A DNA stretch of 64,000 nt from Pedobacter cryoconitis. Lineage in GTDB: Bacteria; Bacteroidota; Bacteroidia; Sphingobacteriales; Sphingobacteriaceae. The notes under the pieces were generated by a model. That model worked only from the letters and a program-made list of their open reading frames with translations, made no database searches and was not told the origin of the DNA. The position numbers and the translations under genes were made by a program. The stretch lies in the NCBI RefSeq assembly GCF_014200605.1, contig NZ_JACHCE010000003.1:1-64000 (forward strand), in the 5' to 3' direction. Shown piece after piece: positions 29,175 through 37,341 of this stretch (position 1 is the first letter of the stretch; every line of letters starts with the position of its first letter).

Positions 29175-29957
29175 ATGAAGCATCTCCAATTAATCCTCTG
29201 GTTCTCCCTCCTGCTGACCTTACAAACAAAGGCTCAGGACTTCAAAAAATACGACAAGGGAAGTTTTATCGATGGTAAAGACAGCATCTCCTATCGTATT
29301 CTGTTTCCTGAAAATTTCGATCCTAAGCAAAAATACCCTGTACTGTTCTTTCTTCACGGTAGTGGGGAAAGAGGAAATGATAACACTAAACAATTAACAC
29401 ATGGCGGAAAGTTATTTCTCAGAAATGACATCCGTAAGCAGTACCCTGCAATTGTAATTTTCCCTCAGTGTCCTGAAGACAGTTTCTGGGCTAATGTAGA
29501 GATGTCTTCTGATTCCACTGGAAAAAGAGTCTTTAATTACCAAAAAAGTGGAAAGCCAACAAAAGCCATGAAGGCCCTTTTAGGCATGATAGATAACATT
29601 CTTGATAAACCTTACATTAATCATCAGCAGGTTTATATCGGTGGATTATCTATGGGTGGTATGGGGACATTTGAGCTTTTGAGGCGTAAACCAAAAACCT
29701 TCGCTGCTGCATTTTCAATCTGCGGCGGTGATAACATTGCAAATGCAGATAAGTACAAAAAGATTCCCCTTTGGATTTTCCACGGTGGAAAAGACGATGT
29801 GGTACCACCAGCGGGATCTACGGCAATCGCAAATCAGTTAAAAATTATTGGAAAGGAAGTAAAATTCACGCTTTACCCTGACGCAAACCATAACAGCTGG
29901 GATTCGGCTTTCGCTGAGCCGCAGCTTTTGCCATGGTTGTTTAGTCACAAGAAGTAA
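29175..29957 (+). CDS. Secreted alpha/beta-hydrolase (carboxylesterase or dienelactone hydrolase-like)
   Basis: A 260-residue exported alpha/beta-hydrolase. The signal peptide is about residues 1-20 (ending LQTKAQ). The oxyanion segment is VLFFLHGSGERGND. The nucleophile Ser159 sits in GGLSMGGMG. The likely acid is in HGGKDDVVPP and the catalytic His in DANHNSWD. The family includes carbohydrate esterases and feruloyl-type esterases, so it may deacylate glycans taken up by the neighbouring PULs; the substrate is not evident. It lies behind a terminator, with almost no leader. A TAATTTAG element at 29163-29170 could give a leaderless transcript. Confidence 0.8.
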   Translation: MKHLQLILWFSLLLTLQTKAQDFKKYDKGSFIDGKDSISYRILFPENFDPKQKYPVLFFLHGSGERGNDNTKQLTHGGKLFLRNDIRKQYPAIVIFPQCPEDSFWANVEMSSDSTGKRVFNYQKSGKPTKAMKALLGMIDNILDKPYINHQQVYIGGLSMGGMGTFELLRRKPKTFAAAFSICGGDNIANADKYKKIPLWIFHGGKDDVVPPAGSTAIANQLKIIGKEVKFTLYPDANHNSWDSAFAEPQLLPWLFSHKK

Positions 29958-30033
29958 TTTTTAGAAGCAATCCTGAAAGTGATTCCTGAAAGCAATCCAA
30001 AAGGCAGTTCTTAAAAATGTATCCATAATATAA

Positions 30034-30108
30034 AAAAAAGTCGCTGGCAGTTTTCTTCTGACGTTCATAAAGAATAAACAATGTCAGAAAACTGCCAGCG
30101 ACTTTTTT
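30034..30108. repeat. Long hairpin element IR1
   Basis: Arms 30034-30062 and 30083-30108 pair over 26 bp, with a 3-base TTC bulge on the left. They frame a 20-base loop beginning GTTCAT. The outer stem carries GTCGCTGGCAG and the inner stem ends TTTTC...TGAC. It is flanked by an A-run and T-run followed by TTTATTCTCA, so it can terminate the esterase transcript. It shares inner stem, loop start and flank with the element at 30217-30298. Confidence 0.75.
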
Positions 30109-30145
30109 ATTCTCACCGGACTTATTTTCGCGATAAACCCAGGGG

Positions 30146-30193
<48 letters not shown>

Positions 30194-30216
30194 CCAACTC
30201 CCCTAGTTAGGATGTG

Positions 30217-30298
30217 AATAAAAAAACCAGAAGTAATTTTCTGACATCGTTCATTTTTCATGAACGCCCGTCAGAAAATTACTTCTGGTTTTTTTATT
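30217..30298. repeat. Long hairpin element IR2
   Basis: Arms 30217-30245 and 30270-30298 are perfectly complementary over 29 bp. The 24-base loop holds a second stem, GTTCAT (30249-30254) with ATGAAC (30260-30265). It lies 19 bases past the yebC stop and has A/T-runs on both sides, so it can act as a bidirectional terminator. The outer stem (CCAGAAGTAA) differs completely from that of the 30034-30108 element while the TTTTCTGAC inner stem matches. Confidence 0.8.
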
Positions 30299-30316
30299 CT
30301 CAGAGAATCCCCCCCG

Positions 30317-31042
30317 TTATTCTGCCATATTATGATATACTGCCTGTACATCATCATCTTCTTCTAACTTATCGATCAGTTTAAAAACGTCAACTGCTTG
30401 TTCTTCAGAAATAGGGGTTGTGGACATTGCAATTCTTTCCAGTTTCGCGCTTTTCATTTCAAAGCCTAAATCTTCCAGTGCTTTCTGCATTTTACCAAAA
30501 TCTTCAAATGCGGTCTGAACAACTGCGATATCGTTACCTTCTTCATCAGATTCCAGGTACAATTCTTCCAGGCCGGCATCAATCAGTTCAAACTCCAGTT
30601 CTTCCATATCTTTCTCACCTGGTACAAATCTGAAAATAGATTTACGGTTAAAAATGAAATCAAGAGAGCCGGTTTTACCTAAAGAGCCACCAGTTTTACT
30701 GAAATAGCTACGTACGTTCGCTACAGTTCTGTTCGTATTATCAGTAGCTGTTTCAATTAATATAGCTACACCATGAAGTGCATATCCTTCATAAACATGC
30801 TCTTCGTAACCATTTTCATCCTTATTAGATGCCCGTTTAATCGCTGCATCCACTCTGTCTTTCGGCATATTTACCGCTTTAGAGTTTTGGATTGCTGTAC
30901 GTAAACGTGAATTCGTTTCAGGATTCGGACCACCGTCCTTTACAGCCATTACAATCTCTTTACCTATACGGGTAAACTGTACGGCCATTTTAGCCCAACG
31001 CTTAAATTTTCTTTCTTTTCTGAACTCAAATGCTCTTCCCAT
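30317..31042 (-). CDS. yebC: YebC/PmpR-family (TACO1) protein
   Basis: A 241-residue YebC/TACO1 protein. Family members are described as DNA-binding regulators and, for some, as factors easing ribosome stalling at proline stretches. It begins MGRAFEFRKERKFKRWAKMA and continues through VAVKDGGPNPETNSRLR, KAVNMPKDRVDAAIKRAS and the YEGYALHGVAILIETATDN block. All three domains are present at usual length. It starts 18 bases after tdh on the minus strand and probably shares its promoter. The hairpin at 30217-30298 terminates it. Confidence 0.93.
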   Translation of the reverse strand: MGRAFEFRKERKFKRWAKMAVQFTRIGKEIVMAVKDGGPNPETNSRLRTAIQNSKAVNMPKDRVDAAIKRASNKDENGYEEHVYEGYALHGVAILIETATDNTNRTVANVRSYFSKTGGSLGKTGSLDFIFNRKSIFRFVPGEKDMEELEFELIDAGLEELYLESDEEGNDIAVVQTAFEDFGKMQKALEDLGFEMKSAKLERIAMSTTPISEEQAVDVFKLIDKLEEDDDVQAVYHNMAE

Positions 31043-31060
31043 GGTATAAATTATAGAGGT

Positions 31061-32011
31061 TTACCCTACTTTTTTTAAATTGTTTAACATATCGATCGTC
31101 ATTTTTGACAAATCAAATTCAGGCTTCCAGCCCCAGTCATTTCTTGCAACCTGATCCTCAATCGAACGCGGCCAGCTTGAAGCTATTTGCTGACGTGGAT
31201 CATTAGCAGTATAAGTTAATGTAAAATCCGGAATATGTTTCCTGATTTCTGCAGCCAGAATTTCAGGAGTGAAACTTACACCCGCAAAATTATAGCTTGA
31301 ACGGATAGAAATACGATCTGCCGGGGCATCCATCAATTCTATTGTTCCACGGATAGCATCATCCATATACATCATTGGCAATTCCGTTTCTGCAGAAAGG
31401 AAAGAAGCATAGCTTCCTTTTTTCAATGCATCATGGAAAATATGGATCGCATAATCCGTTGTACCCCCACCAGGTGCAGCCTTCCAGCTGATCAAACCAG
31501 GGTAACGGATACTTCTTACGTCAAGACCAAATTTCTGATGATAATACTCACACCATCTTTCACCAGCTAATTTACTGATTCCATAAACAGTATTTGGATC
31601 CATCACACAGAATTGTGAAGTCTGATCCTTCGGAGAATTAGGTCCGAATACAGCGATAGAACTAGGCCAGTAAACTTTTGCAGTTTTATATACAATCGCC
31701 AGATCAAGAATATTCAGCAGGCCATTCATATTCAGGTCCCAGGCAAGCTTTGGATTCTGCTCCCCTGTAGCTGATAATAATGCTGCCAGTAAATAAACCT
31801 GACTTGGTTTATATTTATTAAAAATTGTATTTAAAGTATCCTTCTCTAAAACATTCACGAATTCAAAAGGTCCTGAATTCTTAATGTCATAATCAGGACG
31901 TCGGATATCACAGGCAACTACATTGTCTTCACCATAAGTCTTACGCAGTGCAGTCACCAGTTCAGTTCCTATCTGCCCATTAGAGCCTAATACTAGTATT
32001 TTTTCAGTCAT
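31061..32011 (-). CDS. L-threonine 3-dehydrogenase, SDR (epimerase-like) type
   Basis: NAD-dependent oxidation of L-threonine to 2-amino-3-ketobutyrate by the extended short-chain dehydrogenase type of enzyme found in Bacteroidota and psychrophiles. The 316-residue protein has the Rossmann motif VLGSNGQIGTELV, the acidic strand end ACDIRRPD, and the catalytic YGISKLAGERWCEYY (YxxxK). SSYNFAGVSFTPE and the late RSIEDQVARNDWGW mark this ThrDH group and separate it from UDP-galactose epimerases. It is the promoter-proximal gene of tdh-yebC. The gene symbol is left blank because tdh usually denotes the unrelated zinc enzyme. Confidence 0.87.
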   Translation of the reverse strand: MTEKILVLGSNGQIGTELVTALRKTYGEDNVVACDIRRPDYDIKNSGPFEFVNVLEKDTLNTIFNKYKPSQVYLLAALLSATGEQNPKLAWDLNMNGLLNILDLAIVYKTAKVYWPSSIAVFGPNSPKDQTSQFCVMDPNTVYGISKLAGERWCEYYHQKFGLDVRSIRYPGLISWKAAPGGGTTDYAIHIFHDALKKGSYASFLSAETELPMMYMDDAIRGTIELMDAPADRISIRSSYNFAGVSFTPEILAAEIRKHIPDFTLTYTANDPRQQIASSWPRSIEDQVARNDWGWKPEFDLSKMTIDMLNNLKKVG

Positions 32012-32028
32012 TGGTCATTTGATTTTGG

Positions 32029-32036
32029 CAAAGGTA
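32029..32036 (-). promoter_or_regulatory. Promoter -7 box of tdh-yebC
   Basis: TACCTTTG on the minus strand ends 18 bases before the tdh start codon and is followed by GCC. No clear -33 TTTG is found at the expected distance. Confidence 0.5.
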
Positions 32037-32209
32037 AAAAATTGTGTGAAACCTGTTGAAAAATGTTTTTACACTAGTCATGATTAAAGTAAAGATCAGT
32101 GCCTGAACAGTCTCTGGATATATGTTAAAGCGCGCTATTGCTAAATCCTTATTTAGAATGAATATAGGGTGTAACAAAAGGATGATAACTGAGAATTAAA
32201 TACCAATAT

Positions 32210-32243
32210 TTTGTTCATTCCGCATATTTTTTTTCTATTTTTA
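32210..32243 (+). promoter_or_regulatory. Candidate promoter of the 3-keto-glycoside operon
   Basis: TTTG (32210-32213), 22 bases, then TATTTTTA (32236-32243), one base off TAnnTTTG. It would give a leader of about 45 bases before ATG 32292 and is the only promoter-like signal I see ahead of the ten-gene run. Confidence 0.4.
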
Positions 32244-32291
32244 GTAGTTGATAGTGTAAAAACAACACCTTAAATAACCAAATATTAAAGT

Positions 32292-32936
32292 ATGGAAAGA
32301 AGAGAAGCAGTCAGAAACATTGCCTTTTTAATGGGAGGCGCATTATCTGCTACTACAATTGGAGTATTTCTTGACAGCTGTAACACCCCTTCTGCCAAGA
32401 ACGGAGCGGGAATATTTTCAGCTGATCAGGACCAGATGATCACAGAAATAGCGGACGTCATCATCCCTTCAACAAAAACACCTGGCGCGAAAGCTGCCGG
32501 AGTTGGCCCATGGATTTCCATGATGGTGAAAGAGTGCTATCCTAAAGAAGCACAGGATGTGTTCATCAAGGGCCTGGAAGATCTGGAAGCCAGATCTAAG
32601 AAAGAATTCAACAATTCATTCCTTAAAATTTCTGTAAAAGAACGTGAGCAATTACTGGGTAAAGTAAGAGACGAGACTGTTGCTGCACAGAAAGCTGATG
32701 GTGAAAAAGCCGCAGCCGCCGAAAAAGCTAAACCAAAAGCACTGACAAATACTGTTAAAGCTGCTAAATATGGTCCGCAAGGTCCCTCATACTTTTTTGC
32801 AATAGCGAGAGATTTAACCCTGCTAGGTTATTTCACCTCCGAAATCGGTGCTACACAAGCATTAGAATACATTGATATTCCCGGCCGTTACGATGGCTGT
32901 GTCGATTTAAAACCTGGACAAAGAGTTTACGCTTAA
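32292..32936 (+). CDS. Gluconate 2-dehydrogenase subunit 3-like small subunit, Tat lipoprotein
   Basis: Small subunit of a periplasmic sugar dehydrogenase (PF13618). The N-terminus MERREAVRNIAF is a twin-arginine signal, and Cys30 in VFLDSC is a lipobox, so the subunit should be exported folded and membrane-anchored. The 214 residues contain the helical core (QDQMITEIADVIIPSTKTPGA, GVGPWISMMVKECYP) and the aromatic GPQGPSYFFAIARDLTLLGYF near the end. The GMC catalytic subunit begins 16 bases later and has no signal of its own. This subunit therefore probably carries it across the membrane, as in bacterial fructose, gluconate and glucoside-3-dehydrogenases. Confidence 0.87.
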   Translation: MERREAVRNIAFLMGGALSATTIGVFLDSCNTPSAKNGAGIFSADQDQMITEIADVIIPSTKTPGAKAAGVGPWISMMVKECYPKEAQDVFIKGLEDLEARSKKEFNNSFLKISVKEREQLLGKVRDETVAAQKADGEKAAAAEKAKPKALTNTVKAAKYGPQGPSYFFAIARDLTLLGYFTSEIGATQALEYIDIPGRYDGCVDLKPGQRVYA

Positions 32937-32952
32937 TCTATTTACAACACAC

Positions 32953-34653
32953 ATGAATTTAAACACAAAAGCAACCGCACAAAATACATACGATGCTATA
33001 GTAGTCGGATCAGGAATCAGTGGAGGATGGGCAGCAAAAGAACTGACTGAAAAAGGGCTTAAAGTTCTGCTTCTTGAACGTGGCAGAAATATTGAACATA
33101 TTAAAGACTATACTACTGCAATGAAAAAACCATGGGAGTTTGAACACCGTGGTAAATTAACTGAAGTACAAAAAGAAGCACATCCGGTACAAAAACGTGA
33201 TTACCCTTATCAGGAGTTTAATGAAAGCTTTTGGGTAAATGATCACGAATGTCCGTATACAGAGGTAAAACGTTTTGACTGGTACCGTGGCTTCCATGTA
33301 GGTGGAAAATCACTGATGTGGGGCAGACAAAGTTACCGTTTCAGTGACCTGAACTTTGAAGACAACAAAAAAGACGGCCATGGTACTGACTGGCCTATCA
33401 GATATAAAGACTTAAGCCCATGGTATGACCATGTGGAAAAATTTGCAGGAATTAGTGGTCAGGTAGAAAACTGGCCGGCTTTACCTGATGGACATTTCCT
33501 GCCACCAATGGAAATGAACTGTGTAGAGAAAGACGTTAAAAAACGTATTGAAGAGAAATGGAATAAATCACGTATCATGACTATTGGCCGTACAGCCAAT
33601 CTGACTGTTCCCCATGGAGGAAGAGGCAGTTGTCAATATCGTGACAGATGTAGCAGAGGATGTCCTTTTGGTGCATATTTCAGCACACAATCTTCTACCC
33701 TTCCAGCTGCTGTAGCTACGGGAAATCTTACTTTACGCCCTTTCTCACTGGTGGATCATATCGTCTATGACAAAGAAACACAAAAAGCAACAGGTGTAGT
33801 TATCATTGATTCGGAAACCAAAGAAAATATAGAATACTTTGCAAAAATTGTTTTTGTAAACGGCTCTACTTTAGGTAGTACATTCTTATTATTGAATTCT
33901 ACTTCTGCTGAACATCCTAATGGTTTAGGTAATGGAAGCGGTGAGCTGGGACACAATTTAATGGATCACCATTTCCGTTGCGGTGCTTCGGGAGATGCAG
34001 AAGGTTTTGACGATAAATATACTTACGGCCGCAGAGCTAATGGTATTTATGTTCCGAGATACCAGAACATGAATGGTGACAAACGTAATTACTTACGCGG
34101 ATTTGGTTATCAGGGTGGTGCAAGCCGTACAGGATGGCATAAAGATGTAGCTGAACTTGCTTTTGGCGGCGACTTTAAAGATCTGATGACTCAGCCAGGC
34201 GCATGGAAAATGGGATTAGGCGGTTTCGGTGAAGCTCTTCCTTACCATGAAAACAGAGTTTATATTGATAAAACTAAAAAAGATAAATGGGGAATGCCGG
34301 TATTGGCAATCGACTGTGAATTTAAAGGTAACGAAGAGAAAATGCGTATTGACATGATGAATGATGCAGCAGAAATGCTTGAAGCAGCAGGAATCAAAAA
34401 TGTACAGACTTATGATGCCGGCTCAACACCAGGTATGGCTATCCATGAGCAGGGAACGGCCCGTATGGGAAATGATCCTAAAACTTCGGTATTGAATAAA
34501 TGGAACCAAATGCACGAAGTGAAAAACGTATTTGTAACGGATGGTTCTTGCATGCCTTCTATCGCATGTCAAAATCCTTCGCTGACTTTTATGGCTTTGA
34601 CAGCAAGAGCAGCTGACTTTGCAGTAAGTGAATTAAAAAAAGGTAATCTTTAA
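32953..34653 (+). CDS. GMC-family FAD sugar dehydrogenase large subunit (glucoside 3-dehydrogenase-like)
   Basis: FAD-dependent oxidation of a sugar hydroxyl, proposed here at C3 of a glycoside. The 566 residues start with the FAD site IVVGSGISGGWAAKEL. A Cys227-x5-Cys233-x3-Cys237 motif (CQYRDRCSRGC) matches the 3Fe-4S site of bacterial FAD glucose dehydrogenases. The catalytic region includes HEQGTARMGNDP and QNPSLTFMALTARAA. The enzyme would pass electrons through the cluster to the cytochrome c encoded downstream (36889). Tat export depends on the small subunit upstream. Its stop codon overlaps the next start (TAATG), so translation is coupled. Confidence 0.88.
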   Translation: MNLNTKATAQNTYDAIVVGSGISGGWAAKELTEKGLKVLLLERGRNIEHIKDYTTAMKKPWEFEHRGKLTEVQKEAHPVQKRDYPYQEFNESFWVNDHECPYTEVKRFDWYRGFHVGGKSLMWGRQSYRFSDLNFEDNKKDGHGTDWPIRYKDLSPWYDHVEKFAGISGQVENWPALPDGHFLPPMEMNCVEKDVKKRIEEKWNKSRIMTIGRTANLTVPHGGRGSCQYRDRCSRGCPFGAYFSTQSSTLPAAVATGNLTLRPFSLVDHIVYDKETQKATGVVIIDSETKENIEYFAKIVFVNGSTLGSTFLLLNSTSAEHPNGLGNGSGELGHNLMDHHFRCGASGDAEGFDDKYTYGRRANGIYVPRYQNMNGDKRNYLRGFGYQGGASRTGWHKDVAELAFGGDFKDLMTQPGAWKMGLGGFGEALPYHENRVYIDKTKKDKWGMPVLAIDCEFKGNEEKMRIDMMNDAAEMLEAAGIKNVQTYDAGSTPGMAIHEQGTARMGNDPKTSVLNKWNQMHEVKNVFVTDGSCMPSIACQNPSLTFMALTARAADFAVSELKKGNL

Positions 34654-35810
34654 TGAATAGTAAAATAAGAATGGGTATGATCGGTGGCGGTAAAAATGCT
34701 TTTATAGGCGCCGTCCACCGTATCGCAGCCAATATAGATGGTCAGATAGAACTGGTTTGCGGAGCCCTGAGCTCCAATCCTGAAACCGCTAAAGAATCAG
34801 GTGAATTATTGTTCCTGGCAGAAGACAGAAATTACGGGACTTATCAGGAGATGATCGAAAAAGAGAGTCTCCTGCCTGCAGAAATAAGAATGCATTTTGT
34901 GACTATTGTTACGCCTAATTTTGCACATTTCGCACCTGCGATGATGGCGCTCGAAAATGGCTTTCATGTAGTGATTGACAAACCAATCAGCCTGACGCTG
35001 GATGAAGCTAAACAACTCAGGGATAAAGTATTGGAAACAGGGTTGACTTTATGTCTTACCTATACCTATTCCGGTTATCCACTAGTTAAACAGGCACGTC
35101 AAATGGTGAAAGATGGTGCTTTTGGAAAGATCAGAAAAGTCCTGGTGGAATATCCACAGGGCTGGTTAAGTTTACCTTCGGAGCGTGATGGAAACAAACA
35201 GTCTGCCTGGAGAACCGATCCTTCAAAAAGTGGTATCAGCGGTTGTATGGGTGACATTGGAACACATGCTGCACAGCTTGCCGAATATATATCAGGTCTG
35301 GAGATTACAAAAATCTGTGCAGACCTGAATATAGTGGTAGATGGCCGTCCACTGGATGATGATGGTAATGTATTGCTTAAGTTCAATAATGGGGCAAATG
35401 GTGTTTTAGTTGCTTCGCAAATTGCTGCAGGAGAAGAAAATGCATTAAAAATTAAGGTATATGGTGAAAAAGGCAGCCTTGAATGGCACCAGGAAGAACC
35501 AAATACGCTGAAAGTAAAATGGCTGGAAGCACCAACTCAGCTTTATCGTGCAGGACAAGGTTATTTAACACCGTCTGCACAATTTAATGCCAGAACACCA
35601 GCCGGACATCCGGAAGGTTATCTGGAAGCTTTTGCTAACATTTATAGAAATTTCGCATTAACTTTAAGATCGAAGCTGGACGGTAAAACCCCTACCCCGG
35701 AGATGTTAGATTTCCCTGGTGTAGAAGAAGGTGTACGTGGAATGGCTTTTATAGAAAATGTAGTAGCCTCAGGGCTGTCAGATCAGAAATGGTTTGATTT
35801 TAAAATATAA
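34653..35810 (+). CDS. Gfo/Idh/MocA-family oxidoreductase, cytoplasmic
   Basis: An NAD(P)-dependent sugar oxidoreductase of 385 residues without a signal peptide. The Rossmann motif GMIGGGKNAFIG is at the N-terminus. VIDKPISLTLDEAKQLRD carries the family KP motif, and GDIGTHAAQLAEYISGL lies in the substrate domain. In 3-keto-glycoside pathways an enzyme of this family reduces the released 3-keto sugar back to the ordinary sugar in the cytoplasm. That role fits this member because it lacks export. It is translationally coupled to the GMC gene and followed after 5 bases by a TIM-barrel gene. Confidence 0.87.
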   Translation: MNSKIRMGMIGGGKNAFIGAVHRIAANIDGQIELVCGALSSNPETAKESGELLFLAEDRNYGTYQEMIEKESLLPAEIRMHFVTIVTPNFAHFAPAMMALENGFHVVIDKPISLTLDEAKQLRDKVLETGLTLCLTYTYSGYPLVKQARQMVKDGAFGKIRKVLVEYPQGWLSLPSERDGNKQSAWRTDPSKSGISGCMGDIGTHAAQLAEYISGLEITKICADLNIVVDGRPLDDDGNVLLKFNNGANGVLVASQIAAGEENALKIKVYGEKGSLEWHQEEPNTLKVKWLEAPTQLYRAGQGYLTPSAQFNARTPAGHPEGYLEAFANIYRNFALTLRSKLDGKTPTPEMLDFPGVEEGVRGMAFIENVVASGLSDQKWFDFKI

Positions 35811-35815
35811 AAACA

Positions 35816-36871
35816 ATGACAACAATTAAAGGACCAGCAGTTTTTTTAGCCCAGTTTATTGGAGATGAAGCCCCGTTTAATTCTTTGGACGGAATTTGTA
35901 AATGGGCAGCAGATTTAGGGTTTAAAGGTATACAAATGCCAACCCTGGATAACAGGTTTATTGACTTGCAGAAAGCAGCAGAAAGCAAAACTTATGCTGA
36001 CGAGCTGAAAGGAAAGATAAACTCTTATGGACTGGAAATCACAGAACTTTCTACACATATTCAGGGACAGTTAGTAGCTGTCAACCCTGCCTATGATAAG
36101 GTGTTTGACGGTTTTGCTCCGGCTGCTTATCAGAATAATCCGGCAGCCAGAACAGAATGGGCAGTACAACAGCTGAAATATGCTGCTAAAGCTTCTCAAA
36201 ATCTTGGACTGAATGCACATGCTACTTTTAGTGGTTCACTATTATGGCATATGTTCCATCCATGGCCGCAAAGACCAGAAGGATTGGTAGAGGAAGGTTT
36301 TAAAGAACTTGCCCGCCGCTGGTTACCTATATTAAATGAGTTTGATACCTGTGGTGTAGATGTTTGCTATGAGATACACCCCGGTGAAGATTTATTTGAC
36401 GGGATCACTTATGAGATGTTTTTGGAACAGGTGAATTTCCATCCAAGAGCATGTCTATTATATGATCCGTCACACTTTGTATTACAGCAACTGGACTATA
36501 TCCATTATATTGATCTTTATCATGAAAGAATTAAAGCTTTCCATGTGAAGGATGCAGAATTCAATCCAACAGGCAGACAAGGTACTTTTGGCGGCTATCA
36601 GAGCTGGGCAAACCGTGCCGGCCGTTACCGTTCTCCTGGAGACGGACAGGTTGATTTCAAAACTATATTCAGCAAACTTGCACAGTATGATTTTAAAGGC
36701 TGGGCGGTAATGGAATGGGAATGCTGTATCAAAGATTCTGAAACTGGTGCCAGAGAAGGTGTTGAATTTATTAAAAATCACATTATTCCGGTTACCACAA
36801 GAGCATTTGATGATTTTGCTGCTACAGGTGCAGATCAGGAATTCAACAAACAAATTTTAGGTATAAAGTAA
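35816..36871 (+). CDS. Sugar phosphate isomerase/epimerase-family TIM-barrel protein
   Basis: A 351-residue xylose-isomerase-like TIM barrel (AP-endonuclease 2 superfamily) with no signal peptide. Metal-site residues are visible in VCYEIHPGEDLFDG (Glu/His), LLYDPSHFVLQQ (Asp/His), AFHVKDAEF (His/Asp) and AVMEWECC (Glu). Such proteins act as epimerases, isomerases or, in deglycosylation systems, as beta-elimination enzymes acting on 3-keto glycosides. The exact step cannot be told from the sequence. It sits in the middle of the operon with 5- and 17-base spacers. Confidence 0.83.
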   Translation: MTTIKGPAVFLAQFIGDEAPFNSLDGICKWAADLGFKGIQMPTLDNRFIDLQKAAESKTYADELKGKINSYGLEITELSTHIQGQLVAVNPAYDKVFDGFAPAAYQNNPAARTEWAVQQLKYAAKASQNLGLNAHATFSGSLLWHMFHPWPQRPEGLVEEGFKELARRWLPILNEFDTCGVDVCYEIHPGEDLFDGITYEMFLEQVNFHPRACLLYDPSHFVLQQLDYIHYIDLYHERIKAFHVKDAEFNPTGRQGTFGGYQSWANRAGRYRSPGDGQVDFKTIFSKLAQYDFKGWAVMEWECCIKDSETGAREGVEFIKNHIIPVTTRAFDDFAATGADQEFNKQILGIK

Positions 36872-36888
36872 ATAGTAAAACACACACA

Positions 36889-37296
36889 ATGAAAAAAACA
36901 CTGTTAATTTTAGGATGCGTTAGTTTAGCAATTGCTTCTTGCGGAAATCCAGGATCATCGAGCGAATCATCAACGACATCTGCATCTACATCTGCGTCTT
37001 CAGATACTGAAGCTTCGGCAAAAGCAGCTCCAACAGAAATGCTGCCTGGTGAAAAACTGGTAGCTAAAGCTGATTGTGTCGGTTGCCACAATAAGACTCA
37101 AAAGGTAATCGGCCCGGCATATGTAGATATTGCTGCTAAATACCCTTCAAGTGAAGAAAATATCGACAAACTGTCGGATGTAGTTATTAAAGGAAGTAAA
37201 GGAACATGGGGCGACCTGCCAATGACCCCTCACCCTAATTTAAGTAAAGACGATGCAAAACAAATGGTGACCTGGATCTTGTCACTTAAAAAATAA
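36889..37296 (+). CDS. Periplasmic class I cytochrome c lipoprotein
   Basis: An electron carrier of 135 residues. A lipoprotein signal peptide ends at Cys18 (LAIASC). A Ser/Thr/Ala-rich linker (about residues 20-48) tethers a single haem domain with the CVGCH site (Cys63, Cys66, His67). The distal methionine is probably that in DLPMTPHPN. The C-terminal helix DDAKQMVTWILSLKK is typical of c551/c552 proteins. In this operon it is the likely electron acceptor of the GMC dehydrogenase, passing electrons to the respiratory chain. Confidence 0.9.
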   Translation: MKKTLLILGCVSLAIASCGNPGSSSESSTTSASTSASSDTEASAKAAPTEMLPGEKLVAKADCVGCHNKTQKVIGPAYVDIAAKYPSSEENIDKLSDVVIKGSKGTWGDLPMTPHPNLSKDDAKQMVTWILSLKK

Positions 37297-37341
37297 GTTC
37301 CTGAACACCAAACATCCCTATCTAACCAAATATTAATAAGC

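Noticed and set aside
31061..32011. UDP-glucose 4-epimerase
   Set aside because: Motifs and ending match the SDR-type L-threonine dehydrogenase group better.
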